Below, piece after piece: positions 7,245 through 16,003 of a DNA stretch of 64,000 nucleotides. The notes under the pieces are model-generated. The model was not told where the DNA came from and ran no database searches. It saw only the letters and a program-made list of their open reading frames with translations. Position 1 is the stretch's first letter; the number at the start of each line of letters is the position of its first letter. The DNA lies in contig NZ_CYZX01000007.1 of the NCBI RefSeq assembly GCF_001405015.1, forward strand, positions 91,975 through 155,974. Direction: 5' to 3'. This stretch comes from Clostridium disporicum. Its GTDB lineage: Bacteria > Bacillota > Clostridia > Clostridiales > Clostridiaceae. Made by a program: the position numbers and the translations under genes.

Positions 7245-7994
7245 ATGAAAAGATATTTTGAGAATTTTTTACTTATGCTTCAAGTACTAACTAGAATTCC
7301 TATAAATAAGTCTTTGCCTTGTGAAAACACAGACTTTAAAAGAGGTGCAAACTTTTTTGCTATAGTTGGATTAGTTATAGGATTAATTCAATTTATAGTA
7401 TATTCATTTTTAATAAAGTTTTTCAATTTAGATATAGCAGTAATATTTGTAATAATTATAGATATTCTTATCACTGGTGGGTTTCATATAGATGGATTCG
7501 GTGATACCTGTGATGGATTCTTTGCAACTAAAGGAAAAGATAAGATTATAGATATAATGAAAGATAGCAGAATTGGTACTTTTGCTTGTATTGGAATAAT
7601 AATAAATATATTAATTAAATTTATAGGATATACAACTATATTAAATAATATAACAAGTTATATAATAATATTATTACCTATGATAAGTAGAGTAAGTATA
7701 GTATTAATAAGTTATATAGGAAAAGCTGCTAAAGAAATTGGAAGTGGAAATTTATTTATAAATACTGTGACTTTTAAAGAAGTTATAATTAATTATTTAT
7801 TATTTATATTAATAGCTATTTTTATGTTGGATATAAAAAGATTATTAATTATAGTCATTATATCAAGTATTACAACGATACTATTTAATAAGTATTGTAA
7901 TAGTAAAATAAATGGAATAACAGGAGATTCTTTAGGTGCAAATAATGAATTGGTAATGTTAATTTTATTAATTGTTTTAAGTGGTAATTTTTAA
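7245..7994 (+). CDS. cobS: Adenosylcobinamide-GDP ribazoletransferase (cobalamin synthase)
   Basis: CobS joins adenosylcobinamide-GDP with alpha-ribazole or its phosphate, the last membrane-bound step of nucleotide-loop assembly. The 249-residue protein has about six hydrophobic segments. The signature GGFHIDGFGDTCDGFF falls at residues 78-93, its acidic residues expected to bind Mg, followed by KDSRIGTFA. The start codon is 1 nt beyond the cobU stop, so translation is likely coupled. The frame ends at 7994, just before the promoter and riboswitch of the second cobalamin operon. Several isoleucine codons are ATA, as elsewhere in this genome. Confidence 0.95.
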   Translation: MKRYFENFLLMLQVLTRIPINKSLPCENTDFKRGANFFAIVGLVIGLIQFIVYSFLIKFFNLDIAVIFVIIIDILITGGFHIDGFGDTCDGFFATKGKDKIIDIMKDSRIGTFACIGIIINILIKFIGYTTILNNITSYIIILLPMISRVSIVLISYIGKAAKEIGSGNLFINTVTFKEVIINYLLFILIAIFMLDIKRLLIIVIISSITTILFNKYCNSKINGITGDSLGANNELVMLILLIVLSGNF

Positions 7995-8007
7995 TTTTAA
8001 AAAAGTA

Positions 8008-8036
8008 TTGCTAATTTATAATATCTACAATATAAT
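8008..8036 (+). promoter_or_regulatory. Promoter of the cobQ operon
   Basis: TTGCTA (8008-8013) and a perfect TATAAT (8031-8036) are spaced by 17 nt, about 25 nt upstream of the cobalamin aptamer. It is a good sigma-A match. Confidence 0.65.
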
Positions 8037-8054
8037 GAGTGAGGAAAATTATAT

Positions 8055-8225
8055 AGAAATTTAGGTGCCTTCGTAAAAGAAGGGTAAAAGGGAATGTAGT
8101 AAAAGCTACAACAGCCCCCGCTACTGTGATTGAGGACAAACTTTCAAACATACCACTCTAAGGTTTAGGGGAAGGTGAAAGTGAGGATGATTCATAAGTC
8201 AGGAAACCTGCCTAGATGGATTCTA
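8055..8225 (+). promoter_or_regulatory. Cobalamin (B12) riboswitch aptamer
   Basis: Consensus blocks of the AdoCbl-type aptamer appear in order: TTAGGTGCC (from 8061), GGTAAAAGGGAA, AACAGCCCCCGCTACTGTGA, a peripheral helix around ACCACTCTAAGGTTTAGGGGAAGGTGA, and AGTCAGGAAACCTGCC near 8198-8213. It lies between a promoter and a strong terminator ahead of cobQ, so bound cobalamin should switch the cobQ-btuD operon off by transcription termination. Boundaries are good to within about 10 nt. Confidence 0.95.
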
Positions 8226-8344
8226 AGAGCTTTCGGAGGGAGAGACTACTAGGGAGAAAATTCGTTTATATTATGCTAATAAAAATATTGGCATTTTTAT
8301 GTGATGAATAGAGGGTATATAGGAATAAATATACACTTAACTAT

Positions 8345-8379
8345 AGTAGTACACTAACCGTGTACTACTTTTTTTTTCT
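8345..8379 (+). terminator. Riboswitch expression-platform terminator
   Basis: AGTAGTACAC (8345-8354) and GTGTACTACT (8360-8369) form a perfect 10-bp stem with a 5-nt loop, followed by a run of T. It lies between the B12 aptamer and cobQ and should be the off-state terminator. An upstream GACTACTAGGG near 8245 could compete for part of the stem, but I have not folded this. Confidence 0.85.
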
Positions 8380-8483
8380 AGAGAATTTCTAAATTAGAGG
8401 AAATTTCTACTTATATACGCTCGTAGTAGATATTTCACTTGCTAAAATAATGATTTAGAGCGTTATTTAAAGGAGGGATAAAA

Positions 8484-9965
8484 TTGGCAAAGATAATGAT
8501 ACAAGGTACTGGATCATCGGTTGGTAAAAGTATATTAGTTGCGGCTTTATGTAGGATATTTACCCAAGATGGGTATAAAGTATGTCCTTATAAGTCTCAA
8601 AATATGTCTTTAAATTCCTATATTACTTTAGATGGTAAAGAGATGGGAAGAGCTCAAGTATTACAGGCCTATGCATCAGGAATAGAACCCGAAGCTTATA
8701 TGAATCCAATTCTTTTAAAACCAACTAGTGATAGAAAATGTCAAGTAATAGTAAATGGTAAAGTATTTCTAAATACTGATGCAAAAGGCTATCATAATTT
8801 AAAAGATGAATTTAAAGTTATGCTTAAGAATGACTTTGAAAAAATTGAAGAAAACTTTGATATTGTTGTTATGGAAGGTGCTGGTAGCCCTGCTGAAATT
8901 AACTTAAGAGAAAATGATATAGTTAATATGGGAATGGCAGAACTAGTTGATGCACCAGTAATAATTGTTGGAGATATCGATAAAGGTGGAGTGTTTGCAT
9001 CTTTAGCTGGAACTTTACTTTTACTTAGTGACTCAGAAAAAGAAAGAGTTAAAGGTGTAATAATAAATAAATTTAGAGGAGATATTGATCTTCTAACACC
9101 TGGAATTGATATGCTAACTGATATTATTCATAAGCCAACACTAGGAGTTGTACCACATTTTACTTTGAACTTAGAAGATGAAGATGGATTTATGGCTTCA
9201 TCTATTGAAAGGGAAGGTAGAGGAGATATAGATATAGCTGTTATTCATTTACCTCATATATCGAATTTTACGGATATTGATGCTTTAAAGGTTGAAGAGG
9301 ATGTAAGTGTTAGATTTATTTCTAAGGCTAATGACTTTGGAAATCCTGATTTAGTAATCTTACCAGGTAGTAAAAATACAATAGATGATTTAATTTATTT
9401 AAGAAATTCTGGATTAGAAGAAAAATTGTTAGAATACAGTAAATCAGGCAGAATACTAGGTATTTGTGGTGGATATCAGATGTTAGGAGAAGAGATATTA
9501 GATCCACATAAAGTTGAAAGTGAAAATTTAAGTGTAAAAGGAATTGGTATAATTCCGTGTATTACAAAGTTAACTACAGAAAAAACGATGACTAGATCAG
9601 AAGGTATAACTTCTTTAGGTGACAAAGTATATGGATATGAAATTCATATGGGTGAAACAATAGCCAAAGGTGAATATAATTATTTCGTAAACTTAACTAG
9701 TTCTAATGGAGAAGAAACTAGCATTAATGATGGATATATAAGTGAAGATAGAAAGATAATGGCAACATATCTTCATGGAGTATTAGATAGTAGCTCTTTT
9801 AGGGAAACTATTTTAAACGCTATTAGAAGAGAAAAAGGATTAATTGAAAAGAAGTCATCAAAATATGAAGCAATACGAGATAAAGAAATAGATAAACTAG
9901 CTTCTATTGTTAGGGAAAGTATAGATATAGATAGTATCTATGATATTATGGGGATAAAAAGATGA
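8484..9965 (+). CDS. cobQ: Cobyric acid synthase
   Basis: This ATP- and glutamine-dependent amidase adds four amides to adenosyl-cobyrinic acid a,c-diamide. The 493-residue length is normal for the family. The start is TTG, 7 nt after AAAGGAGGG. An N-terminal dethiobiotin-synthetase-like P-loop GTGSSVGKS lies at 8-16. The C-terminal class I amidotransferase has nucleophile C328 in GICGGYQ and H432 in TYLHGVLD. It is the first gene of the riboswitch-controlled operon and overlaps cbiB by 4 nt (ATGA). No genes for earlier corrin-ring steps are in the window, so they are elsewhere or the cell relies on imported corrinoids. Confidence 0.96.
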   Translation: MAKIMIQGTGSSVGKSILVAALCRIFTQDGYKVCPYKSQNMSLNSYITLDGKEMGRAQVLQAYASGIEPEAYMNPILLKPTSDRKCQVIVNGKVFLNTDAKGYHNLKDEFKVMLKNDFEKIEENFDIVVMEGAGSPAEINLRENDIVNMGMAELVDAPVIIVGDIDKGGVFASLAGTLLLLSDSEKERVKGVIINKFRGDIDLLTPGIDMLTDIIHKPTLGVVPHFTLNLEDEDGFMASSIEREGRGDIDIAVIHLPHISNFTDIDALKVEEDVSVRFISKANDFGNPDLVILPGSKNTIDDLIYLRNSGLEEKLLEYSKSGRILGICGGYQMLGEEILDPHKVESENLSVKGIGIIPCITKLTTEKTMTRSEGITSLGDKVYGYEIHMGETIAKGEYNYFVNLTSSNGEETSINDGYISEDRKIMATYLHGVLDSSSFRETILNAIRREKGLIEKKSSKYEAIRDKEIDKLASIVRESIDIDSIYDIMGIKR

Positions 9966-10930
9966 TAGACTTTTTACTATTAAACTTAATATCTATTGGG
10001 ATTGCAATTGTAGTTGATTTTATAATTGGAGATCCATATGGATTTCCACATCCAGTAATATATATGGGAAAATTCATCTCAACTTTAGAAAAGTATTTTA
10101 GAAAAAAAGCTAAGGATGATAAAGAACTAAAAAAATATGGTGTATTTATTTTTCTTATAGTTAGTTTTACTACTTATCTAATTACATTTTTAATAGTAAA
10201 TTTATTTAGTTTCAATAAAATGCTTTATATATTATTAAATAGCTTTTTACTTTATACAACAGTAGCAGCTAAGTGTTTAAAGATAGAAAGTGAGAAGGTT
10301 TATAAAGCATTAGATGACGTAGATATAAAAAAAGCTAGGCTTATGCTTTCATATATCGTTGGAAGAGATACGACTTATTTAGAAGAAGATGAAATAGTAA
10401 GAGCTGCGGTAGAGACTGTAGCTGAAAATACATCAGATGGTGTTATAGCTCCACTTTTCTATGGAATTATAGGAGGAGCACCTTTAGCAATGATGTATAA
10501 AGCTATAAATACTATGGATTCTATGCTTGGATATTTAACAGAAAAGTATAAATATATTGGGTATTTTCCAGCAAAGCTAGACGATATAGCTAACTTTATT
10601 CCAGCAAGGATTACAGGGATGGCTATGTGTATTTCATCACCAATAGTTGGAGGAAATATTATAAGGGCATTTAGAATTATGATAAGAGATAGAAAAAATC
10701 ATAAAAGCCCAAATTGTGCTTATCCTGAAGGAGCGGCAGCTGGAGCTATGGATATAAGATTAGGTGGAACTAATATCTATTTTGGAGAAGTAATAGAAAA
10801 GCCTACAATAGGCGATAATATAAAACCGATAAATAGAAAACATATAAAAGAATGTAATAAGCTTATGATAGTAAGTGAAATATTATTTTTTATCTTTAGC
10901 ATTTGTATAGTAGGAGTAATTAACTTATGA
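9962..10930 (+). CDS. cbiB: Adenosylcobinamide-phosphate synthase
   Basis: CbiB (CobD of Pseudomonas) attaches aminopropanol or its phosphate to cobyric acid. The 322-residue membrane protein has the family pattern DFIIGDPYGFPHP near the N-terminus, VGRDTTYLEEDEIVRAAVETVAENTSDGVIAPLFYG in the middle third, and SPNCAYPEGAAAGAM further on. Four or five hydrophobic segments are visible, including one at each end. The gene overlaps cobQ and the following decarboxylase gene by 4 nt each, a sign of translational coupling. Its substrate is made by the neighbouring CobD-type decarboxylase. The identity is secure. Confidence 0.95.
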   Translation: MIDFLLLNLISIGIAIVVDFIIGDPYGFPHPVIYMGKFISTLEKYFRKKAKDDKELKKYGVFIFLIVSFTTYLITFLIVNLFSFNKMLYILLNSFLLYTTVAAKCLKIESEKVYKALDDVDIKKARLMLSYIVGRDTTYLEEDEIVRAAVETVAENTSDGVIAPLFYGIIGGAPLAMMYKAINTMDSMLGYLTEKYKYIGYFPAKLDDIANFIPARITGMAMCISSPIVGGNIIRAFRIMIRDRKNHKSPNCAYPEGAAAGAMDIRLGGTNIYFGEVIEKPTIGDNIKPINRKHIKECNKLMIVSEILFFIFSICIVGVINL

Positions 10931-12009
10931 ACAAAACATTGACTAGTCATGGTGGAGATATATATACAGAAGGGTTATTAAAAGGTAAGGAGCTTATAGA
11001 TTATAGCTCTAATATAAATCTTTTAGGTGTACCTAGTAGTTTTTATGAAGGTATAAAAGAAGCAACAAACTTAATAAATTATTATCCAGATATACAATAT
11101 AGATCTACTAAGGAAGCTATTATTAAATATCATAAAATTTCTATAGATAATGATAATATAATTTTAGGAAATGGTGCTGCAGAGGTATTAGACTTAGCAA
11201 TATCAACATTAAAAAGTATATGTATTATTGCACCATCATTTTCTGAATATGAAATTAGTGCTAAAAAATATGGATTAGAGATTAAATATAGCTATTTAAA
11301 TGGTGATATGACTTATAATTATGAAGATATTTTAGATAAATTAAAGGTATGTGATGGAATAATAATAGCTAATCCTAATAATCCAAATGGAAGTAACATA
11401 GATAAAGAAAAATTTAAGTTCATTTTAAATTATTGCGAAAAGAATGGTAAAAGAATAATTATTGATGAGGCTTTTGTTGAGTTTTCAGGAGATAAAGCTA
11501 AAAGTTTTATAGACGAAGTAAATAATTACAAATCTTTAATTATTGTTAGAGCAATTACAAAATATTTTGCCTTACCAGGAATAAGGTTAGGCTGGGCAAT
11601 AAGCTCTGATAAAAAAATACTTAGTAAACTTAGAGGAAAACAATTGCCTTGGAATATAAATACATTTGCTGCTTTATCCTTGAGGTATTTATTAGAAGAT
11701 AGCGAGTATATAGAGAAATCTTTAAAAGTAAATATTAATGAAAAAGAATTTTTAATTCAAGAATTAAGAAAACTTAATGTAATTAATAGAGTATTTGATA
11801 GTAATAGTAATTTTGTTTTATGTAAATTAGAAAATTCAACAGATAATGAACTTTTTGAATTTGCTTTAAGCAAAGGAATACTTATTAGAAAATGTGGTAA
11901 TTACAGAGGGTTAGATAGTTCTTTTATAAGATTAGCAGTAAAAAGTAGAGAAAATAATGAGATTTTATTAGATATGTTAAAATGTTTTGAGAATATTAGG
12001 AGAGACTAG
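10927..12009 (+). CDS. cobD: Threonine-phosphate decarboxylase
   Basis: This PLP enzyme of fold type I, in the histidinol-phosphate aminotransferase family, has 360 residues. The PLP lysine is K212 in AITKYFALPGIRLGW; other conserved blocks are YSSNIN (26-31), NPNNPNG (149-155) and DEAFVEF (180-186). Family members are hard to separate from HisC by motif alone, but placement between cbiB and cobT identifies L-threonine-O-3-phosphate decarboxylase. It supplies (R)-1-aminopropan-2-ol phosphate to CbiB. Its substrate can be made by the PduX-like kinase at 16.0 kb. The gene overlaps cbiB by 4 nt and ends directly against the cobT start. Confidence 0.9.
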   Translation: MNKTLTSHGGDIYTEGLLKGKELIDYSSNINLLGVPSSFYEGIKEATNLINYYPDIQYRSTKEAIIKYHKISIDNDNIILGNGAAEVLDLAISTLKSICIIAPSFSEYEISAKKYGLEIKYSYLNGDMTYNYEDILDKLKVCDGIIIANPNNPNGSNIDKEKFKFILNYCEKNGKRIIIDEAFVEFSGDKAKSFIDEVNNYKSLIIVRAITKYFALPGIRLGWAISSDKKILSKLRGKQLPWNINTFAALSLRYLLEDSEYIEKSLKVNINEKEFLIQELRKLNVINRVFDSNSNFVLCKLENSTDNELFEFALSKGILIRKCGNYRGLDSSFIRLAVKSRENNEILLDMLKCFENIRRD

Positions 12010-13116
12010 ATGAATTTATTAGATGATGCATTAAGTAAAATTAAACCTTTAGATCAAGAAATAATGGATAAGACATGGGAGTATTTAGATAATTTAAGTA
12101 AGCCACTTAGAAGTCTTGGAGTACTTGAAGAAATAGCTGTTAAAATATCGGGAATGACTGGTGAAGTTTTTAATAAGGTTAATAAGAAAAATATACTAAT
12201 CTTTTGTGCTGATAATGGAGTTTGTGATGAAGGGGTAAGTGGATGTTCTCAAGAAGTTACAAATATAGTAACTAATAATTTACCTAATTATACAACTGGA
12301 GTTGGAATATTAGCAAAGTTTTATGGAAGTGAAATAAAAGTAATTGATGTTGGTGTAAAAGGTCAAATATCAAATTTAAATGTAGTTAATAAGAAGGTTA
12401 GAGAAGGTTCTAGAAATATGGCATTAGGAAATGCTCTTACAAGAGAAGAGGTAATTAAAGCTATAAATATAGGAATAGAATCTGTAGATATTCTTGTTAG
12501 TGAAGGATATAACCTACTAGGTACTGGAGAGATGGGAATAGGAAATACATCAACTAGTACAGCAGTTATAGCAGCTTTATTAGATTTAGATGTAGAGGAT
12601 TTAGTAGGACTTGGAGCAGGTCTTACTGAAGGTGGATTAGAAAATAAAAAAAAGGTCTTAAGAAAGGCCTTAGAGTTAAATAATCCAAATAAAGATGATG
12701 TTATTGACGTATTAAGTAAAGTTGGAGGTCTTGATATTGCAAGCCTTTGCGGAAGTTTTATAGGTGCAGCAAAAAATAGAGTTCCAATAGTTATAGATGG
12801 ATTAATAAGTTCAGCAGCAGCATTATGTGCATATAAGATTAATGAAACTGTTAAAGACTTTATGTTTTCATCACATAAATCTACAGAAAAAGCTATGAAT
12901 GAAGTTTATAAAGAAATGAATTTAGAGCCTATGTTTGACTTAAAGATGAGATTAGGGGAAGGTAGTGGATGTCCAATTGCCTTTTCTATAATAGAGTCAG
13001 CATTAACAATTATAAAAGAAATGGATACTTTTGATAAAGCTGGCTTAGATAATGACGAAAGTAAAAATTATAAAAAGTTATATGAGGAGAGAAAAAAATA
13101 TGAAAAAGACGTTTAA
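12010..13116 (+). CDS. cobT: Nicotinate-nucleotide-dimethylbenzimidazole phosphoribosyltransferase
   Basis: CobT activates the lower-ligand base by moving the phosphoribosyl group of nicotinate mononucleotide to it, producing alpha-ribazole phosphate. The 368-residue protein has GTGEMGIGNTSTS (171-183), GLGAGLTEGGL (200-210) and the catalytic glutamate E317 in MRLGEGSGCP. The ATG follows the cobD stop without a gap. A charged tail of about 20 residues (DNDESKNYKKLYEERKKY) extends beyond the conserved core, and the btuF ribosome site and start lie inside this last part. The base used (dimethylbenzimidazole, a phenol or adenine) cannot be read from the sequence. Confidence 0.95.
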   Translation: MNLLDDALSKIKPLDQEIMDKTWEYLDNLSKPLRSLGVLEEIAVKISGMTGEVFNKVNKKNILIFCADNGVCDEGVSGCSQEVTNIVTNNLPNYTTGVGILAKFYGSEIKVIDVGVKGQISNLNVVNKKVREGSRNMALGNALTREEVIKAINIGIESVDILVSEGYNLLGTGEMGIGNTSTSTAVIAALLDLDVEDLVGLGAGLTEGGLENKKKVLRKALELNNPNKDDVIDVLSKVGGLDIASLCGSFIGAAKNRVPIVIDGLISSAAALCAYKINETVKDFMFSSHKSTEKAMNEVYKEMNLEPMFDLKMRLGEGSGCPIAFSIIESALTIIKEMDTFDKAGLDNDESKNYKKLYEERKKYEKDV

Positions 13117-14041
13117 AAGTATTATAATGATGTTAGCTATACTAATGCTAGCTTTAGGTTTGGTAAGCTGTGGAGAAAAGAATACTATAGAAGATAATAC
13201 AAGTAATGCACAAGAATCAGTTACAACATACCCGTTAACTATAACTGATACAAATGGTAATGAAGTAATTATTGAAAAAGAACCAGAAACAGTTATATCT
13301 TTAGGACCAAACGTTACTGAAATGGTTTATTCTTTAGATAAAGGTGATAAATTAGTTGGAAGAACTAAGTATTGTGATTATCCAGAGCAAGCTTTAGAAG
13401 TGCAAGAAGTAGGGACACTAACTAAGCCAAATTTAGAACTTATAGCAGAAATAAAACCAGATTTAGTTGTGGCATCTACTCACTTTACAGATGAAGCTAA
13501 AGCTAAACTTGATGAATTAGGAATTCCAACAATAGTTTTATATTCAGAAGATAGCTTTGAAGGTGTTTATAATTCAATAGAAACATTAGGGAAGATATTA
13601 AATGCCTCTCCAAAAGCAGAGGAAGTTGTCGCTGGAATGAAAGAAAAGGTAGCAGAAGTTACTAAAAAGGTAGAAGGATTAGAAGCACCAAGCATGTATT
13701 ATGTAGTTGGATTTGGAGAGAAAGATTCAACAGCAGGTGGTAATACTTTTATCGGTGAAATGATTAGAATGGCTAATGGCGAAAATATTGCTGATGATTC
13801 AGAAGGATGGGGATATAGTAAAGAAAAACTTGCTGAAAAAAATCCATCAATAATAGTTTTAGCTGGTGATAATGATACAAAAGCAACTTTTGAATCAACT
13901 GATTTTTATAAAGATTTAGAGGCTGTTAAAAATGGAAAGGTTTATGAAATAGATCAAAATCTTTTAAATAGACAAGGACCAAGACTTGCTGATGGTTTAG
14001 AAGCTTTAGCTAAGATTCTTCATCCTGAAGCATTTAATTAA
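13100..14041 (+). CDS. btuF: Corrinoid-binding lipoprotein of an ABC importer
   Basis: This is a periplasmic-binding-type lipoprotein for corrinoid uptake. The ATG at 13100 follows GAGGAGAGAAAA and gives 313 residues with a clear signal peptide and lipobox LVSC (C24); the longer frame from 13052 is an artefact of overlap with cobT. A linker rich in N, T and S leads to a BtuF/FepB-like domain: VISLGPNVTEMVYSLDKGDKLVGRT at the start, and PSIIVLAGDN and RQGPRLADGLEALAKILHPE at the end. It overlaps cobT by 17 nt and is followed by permease and ATPase genes. Substrate specificity is inferred from the operon and the B12 riboswitch. Confidence 0.92.
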   Translation: MKKTFKSIIMMLAILMLALGLVSCGEKNTIEDNTSNAQESVTTYPLTITDTNGNEVIIEKEPETVISLGPNVTEMVYSLDKGDKLVGRTKYCDYPEQALEVQEVGTLTKPNLELIAEIKPDLVVASTHFTDEAKAKLDELGIPTIVLYSEDSFEGVYNSIETLGKILNASPKAEEVVAGMKEKVAEVTKKVEGLEAPSMYYVVGFGEKDSTAGGNTFIGEMIRMANGENIADDSEGWGYSKEKLAEKNPSIIVLAGDNDTKATFESTDFYKDLEAVKNGKVYEIDQNLLNRQGPRLADGLEALAKILHPEAFN

Positions 14042-14062
14042 TAAATAAAGAGGAAAAGTTTT

Positions 14063-15103
14063 ATGAAGGATATTATTAGAAAAAATAAAGGGAAATGTTT
14101 TGTGATATTAATTATAGCTTTTGTATTTTTAACAATGATAGCAGTATCTGTAGGTTCTGCATCAATAAGTGTTAAAGATGTATTTTCTACTATTTTTACA
14201 AGGATACCCTTCATAGGTAACAAATTAGAGGGTGGGTCATTTAATACCCACGCTCTAATTATATTTAAGTTAAGAATGCCTAGAATAGTTATGGCTACTA
14301 TAGTTGGGATGGGATTAGCTGTAGTTGGAGGAAGTTATCAGGCGGTCTTTAAAAATCCAATGGCAGATCCATTTATTTTAGGAATATCATCAGGAGCAGC
14401 TCTTGGAGCTACTATTTCAATACTGTTCGATTTAAAAAGTAGTTTTTTTAGTTTTAGCTTAACTACTTTATTTGCATTTATAGGTGCTATGGTCACTACA
14501 TTTTTAGTTTATACTTTAGGGAGAGTTGGGAGAAGAGTTTCAACTACTAACATACTGCTTTCAGGGGTAGCAATAAGTTTCCTTATGAATGCAATGCAAT
14601 CTACACTTATGATTATGAATGAGGATAAACTAGAAAGTGTAGTCTTTTGGACTATGGGAGGATTAAGCACATCAAGTTGGAAAACAATATCTATTGTGGC
14701 TCCCTGCATTATATTAGGTGTAATATATCTTACAATGCACTCAAGAGATTTAGATATTATTCTAACTGGAGATGATACAGCTAAAAGTTTAGGTGTTGAT
14801 ACTAATAAGCTAGTTAGAAGAGTAATAATAGTATCATCATTTATTATTGCTGCAAGCACAGCATTTAATGGGATTATTGGATTTGTAGGATTAATTATTC
14901 CGCATATTATACGAATGATTATAGGACCGGAACACAAGTATTTTTTTCCTTTTGCAGCAGTAGGAGGAGCAATGTTTTTAGTTTTAGCTGACACAGTTGC
15001 TAGAACAGTAGCTTCACCAGCAGAATTACCAATAGGAGCAGTTACAGCTATGATTGGTGCACCATACTTTATATTCTTATTGAATAAACATAAGAAAGGA
15101 TAG
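14063..15103 (+). CDS. btuC: Corrinoid ABC transporter permease (FecCD family)
   Basis: This 346-residue polytopic permease of the FecCD/BtuC family has about nine or ten membrane segments. Family signatures are LRMPRIVMATIVGMGLAVVGGSYQ (about 73-96), NPMADPFILGISSGAALGA, the cytoplasmic coupling region near SLGVDTN, and GFVGLIIPHIIR near residue 276. It lies 21 nt after btuF and 6 nt before the ATPase gene. As in BtuC, two copies should pair with two BtuD. A role in iron-siderophore import is possible by family, but the cobalamin operon and its riboswitch support corrinoids. Confidence 0.93.
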   Translation: MKDIIRKNKGKCFVILIIAFVFLTMIAVSVGSASISVKDVFSTIFTRIPFIGNKLEGGSFNTHALIIFKLRMPRIVMATIVGMGLAVVGGSYQAVFKNPMADPFILGISSGAALGATISILFDLKSSFFSFSLTTLFAFIGAMVTTFLVYTLGRVGRRVSTTNILLSGVAISFLMNAMQSTLMIMNEDKLESVVFWTMGGLSTSSWKTISIVAPCIILGVIYLTMHSRDLDIILTGDDTAKSLGVDTNKLVRRVIIVSSFIIAASTAFNGIIGFVGLIIPHIIRMIIGPEHKYFFPFAAVGGAMFLVLADTVARTVASPAELPIGAVTAMIGAPYFIFLLNKHKKG

Positions 15104-15109
15104 AATAGA

Positions 15110-15877
15110 ATGAAATCGTTAGTACATATTGATAATATAAAATTTTCTTATGATGAAAAAGAAGTATTAAAAGGAATAACCTTAAAGTTTAATAAAGGTA
15201 AGTTCTATTCTATAATTGGTCCTAATGGATGTGGTAAGACTACATTAATTAAAAATATAAGTAGTTTGTTAGCTCCTAATAAAAGCACTATATTCATAGA
15301 TAATAAAGATTTAATTTCTATGACTCCGAAGGAAATAGCGAAGATATTAGCATCAGTTCCTCAAAATATCCATATTAACTATGAATTTAAAGTATACGAT
15401 GTAGTAATGATGGGAAGAGTGCCTCATAAAGGTAGATTTGAAGGATATAATAAAAAGGATAGAGAAATAGTAAAAAAGGCTATGGACAAAGCTGATATAT
15501 GGAAATTCAAAGATAAATTAGTTACTGAGTTAAGTGGTGGAGAATTACAAAGAGTAGTTGCAGCAAGGGCTTTAGCACAAGATACAGATATTATTTTGTT
15601 AGATGAGCCTACATCTCATTTAGACTTACAGTATCAAATCGAGTTTTTAAAAATATTTAAAGATATATGCAATGATAAAGTTATTATCGCAGTACTTCAT
15701 GACTTAAATTTAGTATCGTTGTTTAGTGATGAAATAATTATGCTAAAGGATGGAGAAGTCATTGATATTGGTGAAGCTGATAAGGTTATGACAAGAGAAA
15801 ACATAAAAAAGGTATATAATATAGATGTAGAAATTTATAATGATAACAATAGGAGATATATACTTCCAATAATATAG
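15110..15877 (+). CDS. btuD: Corrinoid ABC transporter ATP-binding protein
   Basis: This is the 255-residue ABC ATPase that powers the importer. Walker A is GPNGCGKTT (37-45), the signature LSGGE (141-145), Walker B IILLDEP (161-167) followed by the D-loop SHLD, and the switch histidine is in VLHDLN. Q85 in SVPQNI is the Q-loop residue. It is the last gene of the riboswitch operon, 6 nt after btuC, with a terminator at 15919. No partner domain or fusion is present. Assignment to corrinoids rests on the operon. Confidence 0.94.
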   Translation: MKSLVHIDNIKFSYDEKEVLKGITLKFNKGKFYSIIGPNGCGKTTLIKNISSLLAPNKSTIFIDNKDLISMTPKEIAKILASVPQNIHINYEFKVYDVVMMGRVPHKGRFEGYNKKDREIVKKAMDKADIWKFKDKLVTELSGGELQRVVAARALAQDTDIILLDEPTSHLDLQYQIEFLKIFKDICNDKVIIAVLHDLNLVSLFSDEIIMLKDGEVIDIGEADKVMTRENIKKVYNIDVEIYNDNNRRYILPII

Positions 15878-15918
15878 TATTTCTGTTATTTAGATTATTA
15901 TAATTTGAGATGACAAAA

Positions 15919-15962
15919 ATATGGCTAAGGTTATATAATATGACTTTAGCTATATTTTTTAT
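15919..15962 (+). terminator. Intrinsic terminator of the cobQ-btuD operon
   Basis: ATATGGCTAAGGT (15919-15931) pairs with ACTTTAGCTATAT (15943-15955), with G-U pairs, and is followed by a T run. Confidence 0.85.
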
Positions 15963-16003
15963 TAAAATATATGATTTACTTATAGAAGTTAAAGAGGGAA
16001 AGT

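Noticed and set aside
14509..14994. 161-codon minus-strand frame inside btuC
   Set aside because: Shadow frame on the opposite strand of a clear permease gene; no ribosome site and implausible composition.
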